A DNA stretch of 64,000 nt, taken from positions 19,479,881 to 19,543,880 of the forward strand of contig JACMZG010001914.1 of assembly GCA_018340805.1 (NCBI GenBank), read 5' to 3'. Below, in pieces: positions 1-10,968 of this stretch. Position numbers and translations under genes: made by a program. This DNA is from Microvelia longipes. Its lineage: Eukaryota > Arthropoda > Insecta > Hemiptera > Veliidae. Numbering within the stretch: position 1 is the stretch's first letter; the number at the start of each line of letters is the position of its first letter. Under the pieces are notes generated by a model, which was not told the origin of the DNA, ran no database searches, and saw only the letters and a list, made by a program, of their open reading frames with translations.

Positions 1-237
1 AAAATGTTACTAAAACGGCAAATATAAAAGAATGGAAATGAAAAAAATATTATAAAAGTGATTCTAAAAATTTGTTTACCTATATCGCACCTATGATATA
101 AAAGAGAACGTTTCCTTTGTAAAAATTTCCGAACTGACGCCTTTTTTTAAAAAAAAATATTCTGTATTATAAGAAAAAGATGTTTTGGAATCTATATTCC
201 GATATCGAACATTCAAAACGGATCGTTTATTAATGAC

Positions 238-340
238 AAATTAGAAGTCACTCTACAAACATGACTTTATTGAAAAAGCTTTCACAGTAAACGACGATGT
301 CATCATCAGCACAAAACTTACAAAAGATGCAACTTTGTTC
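238..340 (-). mobile_element. Penelope-like element 3' end with hammerhead-like core
   Basis: Read on the minus strand this has the order CTGATGA (303-309), a variable stem, GAAA (280-283), then an AATAAA-type stretch and a GTAGAGTGACTTCT tail. The same order occurs at 24.73, 29.57 and 61.78 kb (GTGGAGAGACT tail). Penelope-like retroelements are known to carry hammerhead ribozyme motifs in their terminal repeats. No coding part remains. It lies head to head with the copy at 352-440. Confidence 0.55.
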
Positions 341-351
341 TATTTGTTGGT

Positions 352-440
352 TTAGCACTAAGGATGACCTCTTGTAAGTTATATGCGCTTTTCCAATAAA
401 TTTTTATTTTCTGGAGAGACTTCTTATTTTTGATTTATTG
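352..440 (+). mobile_element. Degraded Penelope-like element 3' end
   Basis: The stretch GATGACCTCTTGTAAGTT, then GCGCTTTT, then CTGGAGAGACTTCTTATT, aligns in order with the well-preserved minus-strand copy at 29520-29605. The ribozyme core is mutated (CTAAGGA in place of CTGATGA), so self-cleavage is unlikely. Only the 3' tail of the element is present. Confidence 0.5.
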
Positions 441-659
441 TAATGGACTCCATTCTCGCTAATAATAATAATTCGGATCGTTAACTGTTATGATCATTTT
501 AAAACTATGAGGGTAATTTGTTTTACCTTCGCTAGTTTGCTTACAGATTGTTAATTGCAAAGACATTACGTGCTAAGTTTTTAGCTTTTAAAAATGGATA
601 ACACTACTGTACTAGCATTCTTATTATGGATTAGTTAGCTGGTTCAAATCCTTCTAGAA

Positions 660-890
660 TTAATATTATATCAATTAAATAAATAAATGCCCGTTTTAGG
701 GCCTTTCGGCCCATCAGGGTAATCATAGGTAAGTTGCATCTATCCAACTTACCTACATAGAATTAATTAAAGTTGGCTAAATCATTTTAATACAAATACT
801 ATTCATATAATCTTAGAGCATAGCACGGGCGGCGAACTTCGGACTACGTGCCGAAATCGAGTGCCTGTACGATTACGGCCACAAAGTCAG
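660..890 (+). repeat. Dispersed repeat family B, copy 1
   Basis: Shares with 6520-6735 a block beginning near AAAGTTGGC and continuing to AGAGCATAGC, a GAAC..CGGAC stretch, GTGCCGAA and TACGA. This copy also has a GGGCCTTTCGGCCC hairpin near 695-710. No ORF is visible and the class is unknown. The GC-rich 3' portion stands out from the AT-rich surroundings. Confidence 0.6.
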
Positions 891-1779
891 ATATATCATT
901 TATATTATAATTATGTATTATAATTCTCCTAGAATTAATATTTTATCAAATAGAAGGTTAATTTAAGGTTGAGAACTATGTTAAGAATGTCATCATCAAT
1001 GCCTAGAATTCTAAGAACCCAGAAATCGATTTTAGAGCATTCATCTCCCTCACTATTTAGCGGTAGAATTTCAAGATTTTTTGGCTTACGAGGAAATTTG
1101 GGGTAATAAACTCCGTTAGAAGTTTAATTCTACCCATTTCAACTTTTATAATCTAGTATGAAGGCAATTTTTCAGACCAAAAATATGTGACTTAGTTCAC
1201 TAATTGCTCATTTATTTTCTCCGAAATAAAACAGAGCTTAATTTGTGAAGTAAAATTGCAATGTACATAGATTTTAAATTTTTGCTTACTTGCAACTACA
1301 AATAACTAGAAATATTTGTTGAGCACTTTTGAATCCATTTCAGCAGAAAACATAAGTTAATGACAAACGTTGTAATATGCTCATTTTCAAAACCAAACCT
1401 TATAATTATATATAATTCACCATGAAAAAACGATTTTTTCATCCTTCTCTGGCCACTTTAGATCGCTGTCTTAACCTCAAAAACACTTCGGCGTTCTGTA
1501 TCTACCTAACCGCCTCCTGCCTCCTCCATCTTCTAAAACCCTTTCAAGCACACTTCACTCTGTAGCTTCAGTTCGATAATAAATGGATAAACGCTTCATA
1601 TTACTTTTTATAAAGGGTTAACATTATAGTAGTAGGCTACTCAGTATCTAAAATTTGCAATATTCTAATAAATAATGCTTGTTCATACATTATTTTAATA
1701 TAGTATTACACTTTATCATGCACTAGGTATATCAAGCAAAAACCCCATTATGTCCTACAAATATTAAAAATGCATCTCT
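890..1779. other. AT-rich intronic or intergenic DNA, nothing recognised
   Basis: No plausible exon, RNA gene or repeat shared with the rest of the window was seen here. Confidence 0.4.
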
Positions 1780-2205
1780 AATGCCTCCTGGGCGGTTTTC
1801 GCAAAGTTGTCTGTCTGTGTCTGTTATCATCATAGCGCCCAGTGTATTTATGCTAGCGAGTTGAAATTTTGTACAAAAATCAGTATACCGCTGTGGTTGT
1901 GCTATTAGGAAAATATATTTTTTATGACGTCATTAATCCGCAGTAACGACTCAGCGATAATTTTGAAAAATCATAAAATGTGGAAAAATTATACGATCTG
2001 ATTGAAATTTGGCACGCATATAGCCATGTATAAGACGAACAAATGTGCTAAGGTTCATATAATTATCAGCATTAAAAGTTAAGTGACCACTGAGCGAAGC
2101 GAGTTTGAAGCTGGGAGGATGAGCGTAGCGAATCCGATGTAATGGGGAAAAATTCCGAGTTGCCTGTTGCCCTTCTGGGCAACAGAAGGGTTAAAAGAAA
2201 GCGTC
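1780..2205 (+). repeat. Family A repeat, 5'-truncated copy lacking the 5S-like module
   Basis: Starts at the GCCTCCTGGGCGG segment and runs through the TGTCTGTCTGT, TGACGTCA (1925-1932), GATCTGATTGAAATTTGGCA and GAGCGAAGCGAG segments typical of the family, to the CCGAGTTGCC end. The 5S-like stretch is reduced to AAAGTTAAG joined directly to TGACC (about 2074-2085), so an internal deletion has removed its middle. Confidence 0.8.
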
Positions 2206-3084
2206 TTATGGTGAAAGATAACCGGCTATGAGGTTAGATTAGCATTTTAGTTATTTAGTGTACTCCAGTGTACACTAGAATAACTTGAAGTAAGAATTAT
2301 GTTCGGCACGTTAATTCTGTACACGTCTTCGATTATATTCCAAATTGCCCTAAACTACACAACACACGAGCAAGAGGAATCTTAGAAGAATTTCGCCCCT
2401 AGCTGCACATTGTAATCCTCCTAAAAGACCTTGTAAAGTAGATTAAAATAAAGTTCTGGCGGAAAATCACTCTTATTTTTATGACAAATTTCTTTCTGAC
2501 ATGGGTAACCTTGACATTTAATGTAGAAGAAAAAGAAAGAAAGGTATGGGAATCTTCGTGGCAATACTTTACCCTCTCGAGAGTTATGGTACATTCTTTT
2601 ATAATGATAATAAAGTAGTCATAACTCCCTAGGAGTAGAAATTACTAAGCTCAGGTTATAATCTTTCAGGTTATTAAATAATTTTGGAGTTTTTAGTCTC
2701 GTAAACATTGGTCTTTTAATAATATTAAGAGTGTTATTAATAATATTTTCTAAATAACATTATTAAAAAATACCAAATAATACTATAAGTATTAAACATT
2801 TTTTTAAATTCCTTATAATATAATTTTGAGGAAAATATTGGCAACACTGATAGTACTGGGTGTTTTGATTTTTTATCCGCTGCTTTTGGATCGTCAGGTT
2901 TTTATCGCTTGTGTCGTTATTTTTTATTTTTGTTGGTTCATTTTGTTCAAATAAAGTTATAAATTAAAATCTTTTTAACTATAACTGAAATTGTAAACAA
3001 AGTAAACTAATTTCTCTAAAAGTATGAACCCATAGTAGCCATACCCACAACTATAGCCAAAGTTGTAGTTAAAGATTAGCTCTT
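2206..3084. other. AT-rich DNA, nothing recognised
   Basis: No exon or shared repeat could be supported. A few short hairpin-like AT stretches only. Confidence 0.4.
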
Positions 3085-3441
3085 AACCAATCACCTGCAC
3101 CACTGGAACAAATCCTCTGGCATGTTCAGGACCCAGTCCAAAGTAACTGAGGATCTCTTCAGTTTAAGCACAGGGGCCTTAGAACAGTTACTGAACTACT
3201 GACTCGTCACAGTCACATCCGAAAACACCTCCATACCATTGGTATCTTTAAAGATAACCCAGTGTGTAGGCTTTATGAATCGGAAACTAAAACTGCCTTT
3301 CTCATACTTCTGAGATGTGAAGCCCTAGCCTTTCAAAGGTTCTCCAACATTGGTAGCAGCACTCTCACTAAGTTTGACTGTACCAATGAATCACTGATTC
3401 AGAAGATCCTAGACCTATTCCGGGGAAAAAGATTATTCTGA
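3085..3441 (+). pseudogene. LINE (Jockey/R1-like) ORF2 C-terminal remnant
   Basis: Two frames give a recognisable non-LTR retrotransposon tail. The first part (about 3091-3198) reads HHWNKSSG and then a TEDLFSLSTGALEQLL stretch. After a frameshift near 3195-3200 the second part (3199-3441) reads LTRHSHIRKHLHTIGIF, then CRLY and RCEAL, and ends at the TGA at 3439. The L-T-x-H-x-x-x-x-x-H-L pattern followed by a decayed zinc-knuckle (C-x2-C...H...C) is typical of the end of LINE RNase H/ORF2 proteins. Here one zinc Cys is Tyr and the His is lost. The remainder of ORF2 is absent (5' truncation). The family within the LINEs is inferred, not proven. Confidence 0.75.
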
Positions 3442-4071
3442 CCTAGACCAAATGAGGGGATTGTAAAATAGACTTTTAGTCGTAGTGCAAATGGGGTCTA
3501 TCCTCGACTCGACTCCAAACCCAATTATTGATAATAATAGTAATTGTTATTATTTGGGTTATACATGTTGTTATTTGGTTGTATCTCACGTTTGTTTCTT
3601 TTGTTAAAGTTGTAATAATATATGGCAAATAAATGTTAAACCTTTACATCCAACAAAAATTTTCACCAGATCATTTATTCCAATTGTTTTTTACTCGTAA
3701 TGAGATTTAACAGTTTTCTAAAACGGATCCCTATCTTTACTCAATAATTTCACAATAAAATAAAATAAAATTAACATACTATTGTATTTATTTAATGATC
3801 TTTTTTGAGGGCGGCCTAATTTTCTAAAAATTCAAATAAGTTCGCTTTTATTGGTATGGCAATAAAAATCTTACTTCATTTGGCAGGAGCAAAAAAAAAA
3901 ACAAAAATTACTGTTCCCGTCATATAATAATTACTTTAAAAAAGTATCAAATGCAACATGACAGTCATGCGTTTTAGCCGTTTATTGCTTTGGAAGTTAG
4001 TTATTGACTAGTTTTTAATTGTTATAAAATAAATTTCGGCACCATTAAAATACCGCTATATTCCTTAGTTA
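3442..4071. other. LINE 3' flank and AT-rich DNA
   Basis: The first about 100 bases (GTCGTAGTGCAAATGGGG region) probably represent the LINE 3' untranslated region. The rest shows nothing recognisable. Confidence 0.35.
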
Positions 4072-4304
4072 AAATATGCGATTAGTCTGTGAAATGTAAG
4101 GAAAATCTCAAATCGAATTCTTAAAGCAATCCTGTGATATGTAATAGACTTGATGATAAATCATAAACTAACAACACTCATGCATAACATAAACATACTC
4201 TTGTAGCAACATGTTTAAATTGTCCCAAACATGTATAGTATACTCGGGCTGAATAACAAATTTTCCCCATATATTTCCCTCCAGCTTTCTCTTCACTATC
4301 TATT
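4072..4304 (+). repeat. Direct duplication, copy 1
   Basis: Nearly the same sequence recurs at 9001-9235, from TATGCGATTAGTCTGTGAAA through AGCAATCCTGTGATATGTAA to GCTTTCTCTTCACTATCTAT, with few mismatches by eye. Flanks differ on both sides, which gives a unit of about 235 bp. No ORF. Confidence 0.85.
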
Positions 4305-4362
4305 TTTATTTTAATAACAATTGAATAATTAAAGAATAACATTTCTTTACACTTTTTTCTTT

Positions 4363-4399
4363 ACACTCTAAGAACTCGCTTTGCTCGTTCTTAGAGTGT
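4363..4399. repeat. Perfect 13 bp stem hairpin
   Basis: Arms ACACTCTAAGAAC and GTTCTTAGAGTGT enclose an 11-base loop. The loop (TCGCTTTGCTC) resembles the GAGCGAAGCGA motif of family A on the other strand. Function unknown. Confidence 0.7.
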
Positions 4400-5984
4400 C
4401 GTGTTTACCTGAAGCTTAAAGTAGTAGTACTTCGGTATCGCTGCGCTCGAACTAAAAATGAAATAGTGATCCAAAGTCTTCAGTGTTACGCCTTTCAATT
4501 TGCTCGCTCCTCTCGTGGTTACTCTGCACGCATAGTCTGCAGCTTCGATTTTATTAGTTTTAATTATCTCTGATGACTAAACTCTTTGAAAATAAGTCAA
4601 CGTTGTCTGAACAATATTATCTTCCGGGTAGCACAACTAGGTCTTTAGTGTTGTTTTTGTCAAAGTTAAAAGCGGGATTTATGCGTGAATCACAGACAGA
4701 CAGACAAACTGGATGATGAAAGCCACTTAGATTGTCATAAAGGTGTAAACGGATGATTATGCTGAAATCTCGTTTTCGGATTTTTAATTCCAACACATTA
4801 CTTTTCTATACACCTGCTGTATAAAAGTAAAAATAAATACGTCGACATATTTTATATTTTATAATCGAGACGTTAATTTGTCTAAAACGAAAGACTCATT
4901 CTTTTCCACAATATAAATAAATTTATTTAAATATAAAATAAAAACTAGAAGATAACAAATTTTATCTTTTTGCAAATCTAAAGAAAGAAAAAATAATGAG
5001 AAGACCACTAAATAACAATTTTCCAAATCATTAAATATAAATCATTAATTAACTTAGTAAGTCATTACGTTTTAATAAATAATATGAAAAATCTATTAAA
5101 TGAACCGGGGGAAAATCATTAATCAATCTTTAACTGATCCTATATTGGATTTAAATAGCCTTTTTTGACTGACACTGCTGAGTATTACCGAGGATGCAAA
5201 ATGTTTAGGTTCAATACATCCCCCCCCCCGAGTAACTAATTACTCCCCGTGATTGATTAATCGCTGAATTTTCTGTTAAGGCTGCACATTTAGCTCTTTT
5301 TTAATTTCGTTTTTTTTTCTTTCCTTTATGTAATTCATATTTTATTGAGCAAGGTATTTTTATTCAACCAAAATAAGTGGTTATTTTAAGAATTTTAGAA
5401 TTTATTTTAATATTTTAACATATTCTGTAGAATAGATTTTCAGCAAGTTCGATACCTGTCTGCTTTTAGTTGATATATTATTCATCCTGAAATACAATTT
5501 TAAACCAGACACTCGACTAGGTTGAAACCATAGTGATATTTAATCATTAAAATTATACAGAAATTATTTAGAAAATTTTTTAAGAAAATTAAATAATAAT
5601 TTTATATAATTTGATTTTAAAGGCCTCGTTTAAATCATGGCTAGCACACTTTTTAAGAAATTTAAAATAAAATAGTGTTTATATAGTTTAGTTGAAACAT
5701 GATATAGGGAAGCGTGGTATTATGATTGGTAACTTGTTTTCCTTTAATGTGCATTGTATATGCAACATATTGCAATTTAAATAATAGTATTATGCTACAC
5801 TAGGCAATAAAATGGAATTTATTAGTTGAGATTTGTTAATTAGCTCCCGAGTCAAAGGCGAGGGTAAGCTATGGATATCACCTGCCGAGACTGGTTATTA
5901 ACCTATTTCATTGACGGGGAGAAGTCAAGAAGATTAAAATGGCCAATTGCTTGCAGAGGCGGAGCCGAAGCAAGTAATTGCTAG
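4400..5984. other. AT-rich DNA with a C homopolymer
   Basis: No gene seen. A poly-C run lies near 5220-5229. The 5820-6000 part is somewhat GC-richer and repeat-like but not matched elsewhere in the window. Confidence 0.4.
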
Positions 5985-6067
5985 CTCGAGTTGCAGGTTG
6001 CTAGAGCGAGCGCAAGCTGTAGATTTTTCGTACTGACCCAATCCGATGATGCTTAACTTCTGTGATC
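5985..6067 (-). repeat. Family A fragment (5S-like end)
   Basis: On the minus strand 6029-6067 reads GATCACAGAAGTTAAGCATC and then the GGGTCAGTACG part of the 5S-like module of family A. Only the module and a little downstream sequence survive. Confidence 0.5.
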
Positions 6068-6092
6068 TAACGATAACAAGATTTACCATCAT

Positions 6093-6334
6093 GATGTTTA
6101 ATAAACACACTAGAATTAAAAAGAATTAATATATTGTCAACCACAATGGTATAAAAAGAATTATGACTGACCGGTTTCGACTTTACGTCATCGTCAGAGC
6201 TAATTACAGACGTGTCTATAAACAGCTCAGATGATGACATAAAGACGAAACTGGTCAGTTATCATTTTTCTATACTATTGTGGTTGAGAATATATTAATT
6301 TTTTTTTTTAATTCTAGTGTGTTTATTAAACATC
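6093..6334. mobile_element. 242 bp foldback with two facing hammerhead-like motifs
   Basis: Arms of about 105 bp start with GATGTTTAATAAACACAC and its reverse complement and enclose a spacer of about 20 bp. Inside each arm, toward the centre, is a PLE-type hammerhead order: minus strand CTGACGATGA (6188-6197) to GAAA (6175-6178), plus strand CAGATGATGAC (6228 on) to GAAA (6247-6250), each followed by a CCGGTCAGT or CTGGTCAGT stretch. No coding sequence. It looks like a head-to-head fusion of two PLE-like 3' ends mobilised as a short inverted-repeat element. Confidence 0.7.
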
Positions 6335-6519
6335 TTGGGGAGTCTATACCACAAAATTTCCGTCAAAACAACTAATGTTTTAACCCAGTCGGCCATAACG
6401 GTAGGCCGACTTAGTACTATGTTTTGCATTTAATAGGTTCAGCTATTTGGTTGTAACATATTCACAAGAAATTGATGTTGCTCCCAATCACTCATTCTTA
6501 GTTCCATACATTATAATAA

Positions 6520-6735
6520 TAATAATATAATGGCCCTTCAGGGTATTCTCCCTGCAAGAACCACCTCGGGTGGGTCACATCTACTATGCTCAAAGTAAAG
6601 CTAAAGTTGGCGAAATCTTTTTACAAAAAATTCTATTAATGAAAAACTGAGAGCATAGCCCGGACTGTGAACCCCGGACCTCCGGTGCCGAAGTCCAGCA
6701 CTATACGACCGCGGCTTCGGAGGCAGATTCCATAC
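6520..6735 (+). repeat. Dispersed repeat family B, copy 2
   Basis: Second copy of the repeat at 660-890, sharing AAAGTTGGCGAAATC, AGAGCATAGC, GAACCCCGGACC and GTGCCGAAGTCC-type blocks in the same order. Begins after a short AAT-repeat (ATAATAATAATAAT). No ORF. Confidence 0.6.
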
Positions 6736-7311
6736 ATTATAAACAATTGTTTATATTTTTAGGATCTGATGGTATCAAACCTGATTATTAAATTATAAAT
6801 GTAGGGGTCGCATAAAAAGTAGTGCTATTACAATGCTTTCCTCTTTTCTTGGGGATTAGAAAGATAATTTGAAATCAATATTTATCAAAATTGTTCGTTT
6901 TTAGCTTGAGGTATTATATGTTTCTATCGTATATTTGATATGTTGTTAACACTATATAAGCAAAGCAATGATTTCTAAAAGGATTAAGAGATGAATAGGG
7001 ATAATATATTTCCAATCCTTTGTATTGGAAGTAAAAACAATTTATTTAAATTTCATCTATTATATTTAAGGTTTTTTTCCTCTTATTTAAATGTATTATG
7101 AAGAATTTAAACTTTGTTTTTCTGTCCTCAAAACAAGTTTATCAAAAATAAAATATAGCATGAGCTTAAAAAAAACTAATGGCAGTTTTAAACTTTGAAA
7201 ACACCAAACTGTTAAATATTAGGTCATTTATGTGTTTTAACATTTAAATAACTTTCAAACAAACAATAGAATAACAACAAATACTAAATTAGACACATTA
7301 AACAAAATGGA
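6736..7311. other. AT-rich DNA, nothing recognised
   Basis: No exon or shared repeat seen. Confidence 0.4.
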
Positions 7312-8030
7312 AAAAAATCGGGTACGGGGTACCTCGGAACTTTTCCTTATAACATCGGATGCGCTATACGCTCCTCCTCACTACTTCGGACTCGCATCGC
7401 TCGTCCTTAGATAGTAAAAGCACCTGTTCCATTCTCAGCGATCACCCATGCAGTACTGACCACGCTGAAAGCTGCTTAATTTTTTTCATGCACCAAAAAT
7501 CATTGATAAACTTGTTGTATTATAACAAAACTTAGTGAACCAAATTTCAACTCAATTGAATTTATTTTCTAATTTTTTACAATTTTTTAAAAAACGTATT
7601 TATGTCATTCGATAAAAATTAAACTTATGCTGATAGTAAGATGAAACTTAGCACATATATTAGTCTTTTACATATAGCTACATGCGTGCCAAAGCTCAAA
7701 CTGACATAATTATTTTAATGCGTTCGATGATTTTTCGAAAGTTTTGTTAAGTCATATATGCGGGTAAATGACGTCATGAAAAAATATTTTTCAAATAGAA
7801 CAACTACAGCGGTTGACTGATTTGTACAAAGATTCAATTTTCTAGCATAAATACACTGGGAGCTATGATGATAACAGAAATACATACAGACAATTTTGCG
7901 AAAACCACTCAGGAGGCCTTAAAAACACCTAAAACGGATAATTCCGGTGACATCCCGGTTTCAGATTTTTCGCAAACACAATACTTTTTTCTATTTACCT
8001 ACGGTATAATGAGGAAAAGTAAGAATGTAA
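7312..8030 (-). repeat. Family A repeat, near-full-length copy with 5S-like module
   Basis: One of the most complete copies. On the minus strand it starts with TTTTCCTCATTATACCGTAG, passes the TTGTGTTTGCG, ATCATCATAGCTCCCAG, and TGACGTCA (7769-7776) segments, reaches a 5S rRNA-like module (about 7428-7490: TTAAGCAGC...GGTCAGTACTGCATGGGTGA), then the GACGAGCGATGCGAGTCCGA part, and ends in GAGGTACCCCGTACCCG at an A/T-run flank. The short translations possible here (for example 7865-8104 +) are not protein-like and I do not call them genes. Confidence 0.85.
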
Positions 8031-8207
8031 CGAAGAAAAGAAACCTACTAAATCTAGAATTAAACTTTATTATTTTAAACTCAAGAACAACAGAATACGA
8101 TTGAGGAGATTACTTTTGGTAATCTTGAATATCTCAAGTATCTAGCCATTAGTGATCATTGTATGTTGAACTGCGTTCAGAATATATTATATTACTTTAA
8201 CAAATTT

Positions 8208-8208
<1 letters not shown>

Positions 8209-8282
<74 letters not shown>
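8209..8282. repeat. (TA)n microsatellite
   Basis: About 74 bp of alternating TA, nearly uninterrupted. Confidence 0.95.
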
Positions 8283-8384
8283 GTAATACTGCACCTGGCA
8301 TCAGAATAAAAAATAATACGATTTCATTAATATTTTTTATTTCCTATGTTTAAATAAATATTATACAAATAGACCACAGAATAC

Positions 8385-8760
8385 GTCATAACTTTTGTTG
8401 TGGTGGTGTCTCACAACATGGTGTCGGACTAATTTCCTGTGGACTGCGTGTTTCCGTGCTTAACAAACCTGCTTTCTTTCTTAAGGTTCCTGTTTATGCT
8501 TTATTACTGGAACTGGAGGAGTTACTCAATAATCAAGTACTACCTGTGACTCATTTCATGTATATTTCTTAAAACTATGCCTCTAAAATTGGCAAAGCTC
8601 ACCATTATTTCCACTAGTTTAAAGCTCATTTAGTGGGTTTCTTCATAGATTTTAGCGGATTTCCTAAAAATTAATGAGTTACAAGAAGTGCTTGATAAAT
8701 GAGTAATTGCTCAAGTTATAAAGCATAAACCGGAGCAAGAAATAAATTTTTAAGCACAAA
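8385..8760 (+). repeat. Foldback family D, diverged copy
   Basis: Shares with 16175-16572 the GGTGGTGTCTC, GGACTAATTTCCTGTGGA, TGCGTGTTTC, GAGTTACTCAATAATCAAG and AAGTGCTTGATAAATGAG blocks. As at 16.2 kb, the two ends are inverted copies of each other (tail: AAGCATAAACCGGAGCAAG), but the outer right end is degraded here. No coding capacity. Confidence 0.65.
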
Positions 8761-9000
8761 ATTACGCATTCACATAATTTCTTACATTTCTCCCTGAGCC
8801 CCTCTGGTGAGACTCCATTTACTCATTCTGACGCCCCCACTCAAGCAGCCGAAAATGCCTTCTCTCGGATCTTTAGCTTCTCTGAGTTTGTAAATGCTCT
8901 TCTTCTGAGCCTATATTTTGGACTCCATTTCTCTCCCAAAATTCTTTCCCTCAAAATTACACGAAAAGCCCCCATTTTAAATATTTTCTCGTTACTTAAA

Positions 9001-9235
9001 AATATGCGATTAGTCTGTGAAAGGCAAGAAAAATCTTAAAACGAATTCTTAAAGCAATCCTGTGATATGTAATAAACTTGATGATAAATCATAAACTAAC
9101 AACACTCATGCATAACACAAACATACTCTTGTAGCAACATGTTTAAATTGTCCTAAACATGTACAGTGTACTCGGGTTGAATAACAAATTTTCCCCATAT
9201 ATTTCCCTACAGCTTTCTCTTCACTATCTATTTTC
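9001..9235 (+). repeat. Direct duplication, copy 2
   Basis: Partner of 4072-4304, same orientation, 4.93 kb away. Identity appears above 90 percent by eye. Confidence 0.85.
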
Positions 9236-9560
9236 TTAGAAAATCTTTATCTACTTAAAGAAAAATCCTTTAGGTACAAAGAAAACTATTTACCTTATAT
9301 AAAGTGGTTTACACAAAAAGGTAACAAGTTTTTAATACGTTATTATGTTGCAGATTTAGGTGTGTTGTTATAGGCCTTATTGTCAGTTTTAAACATAAAG
9401 ACAATTACAAAACAGGACCCCAAACATATAGACTTATTTCTCTTTGAGGAATTCGCTAAAATAACAAAAGAGCTATACACTATATAACTATTTTTTCAAA
9501 ACATACTAGTATAACTCCCAGTTAAATACAGCGTGATTTACATAATCATCTAAAGTTCAT

Positions 9561-9614
9561 GTTATGTTAGCCTTTTATGTTATGTTAGCCTTTTATGTTA
9601 TGTTAGACTTTTAG
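9561..9614 (+). repeat. 18 bp tandem repeat, three units
   Basis: TTTTATGTTATGTTAGCC and close variants repeated three times. Confidence 0.8.
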
Positions 9615-9784
9615 CCCCGGCTCAAGGATTTGCCTTTTAGGGGACTCCAAGAATACATTGTTGTTACACATGTTTAAAAAATAATTTGTAATTATTATTG
9701 GAGAAATAAAATATTTATTATTATTATTTATTATTAGGTTTTGTCATGTTTAAAAGAGATTTCTTACTATTTATCCTCTTTTAT

Positions 9785-10435
9785 GCCGTAGTTATATTGG
9801 AAAAGTATTGTATTGGCAAAAAAATCCGAAACCGGATTTTAACTAAATTATCCGTTTCGGGGTTTTTAAGGCCTCCTGAGTGGTTTTCACAATGTTGTCT
9901 GTTTGTGTGTGTATCTGTTATCGTCGTATCTCCCAGCATATTTTGCTAAAGATTTTGAAAATAGGTACAAAAATCAATCTTTACTTCTAGTTGTGCTATT
10001 CGGGAATTATGTTTTATGACGCCATTAACCCGCAATATTGACTTAGCAAAAATTTAGAAAAATCATAATACGCGAAAAATTTGAGTAAAATTATCCATTT
10101 TTTGAACGATTAGAGATTTAATACGCGTGTTGTCATGTTTAAGACAAACAAGTGTGCTATGTTTTATCTAATTATTAGCATTAGTTAAATATTTAAATTG
10201 ATAAAATCGCAAAATAGTCTAGTTGAGTTTAAATTTGGTTAAACTATACAAAACTATACAAAGAACTATACAAAGTTTCGCTTCATTACGACAAGAATAT
10301 CCACGTTTTTTCTTTGATCATAAAGGTTAAGGCGCATCTAGCGTGGTCAGTGCCTGGATGGGTAACCTCTGGTATCAAAACAACTGTTCTTATTGTCTGA
10401 GTCCGTTGTTATAAGAGAAAGTTCTTTTCGGTGAC
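9785..10435 (+). repeat. Family A repeat with 5S-like module
   Basis: Runs from GCCGTAGTTATATTGGAAAA through CCTCCTGAGTGGTTTTCAC to the 3' GAGAAAGTT end. The 5S-like module is at about 10315-10376 and is well preserved around box A/IE/box C (GGTCAGTGCCTGGATGGGTAA). The CRE site is mutated here (TGACGCCA). Confidence 0.85.
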
Positions 10436-10968
10436 TGAATTTTTTAATATTTTGCTTAAACCTAGGAAATTTTTATACAATTTACCCTCTTATTTAACGA
10501 CAGAGCCTTAACGTCTAGGTTAATCTTGCAATAATACGTTTTAAAATCCACTTCTTTGTTTAATTATAAAAACGGTCTGGTAAATTAGTTTTCTAAACGA
10601 AATTAACTCGAGAAAAAATAAAGTATTTACTTGAAGTTCTAAGGAAGAAAAAGTTTAATGTCATACTTTATTAAAGATTAAAAAAAACTCATTTTCATCT
10701 TGAGATTGTTAGAAGAACAGGTGGAGCGGGGCGCCCTAGGGTAGGTTTAAGAAGGTTATTTTTGAAAGGTGGCTAAATTAACCCCCTTACCTACATTTCA
10801 AAGCCTAACACTTGAAAAGGGCTAAATTAACAGTTTTTAAAAATGTATTTTTTTCCTGGCGTACTTAAGAATATCTATATTAGCTGTGCTGGTGCTGTGG
10901 AAAAAACTGCTTTCATTTTATTTAAAGCTCTGATTTAAATAAATTAAATATTGAATTAAAACAAAAAA

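Noticed and set aside
7865..8104. 79-codon + strand frame in the 7.3-8.0 kb region
   Set aside because: Lies on the reverse strand of a family A copy, starts at a non-conserved ATG, and other copies lack it.
4072..9235. LTR retrotransposon bounded by the 235 bp duplication
   Set aside because: No gag/pol remains, no primer-binding site or TG...CA ends, and the interior consists of other repeat families.
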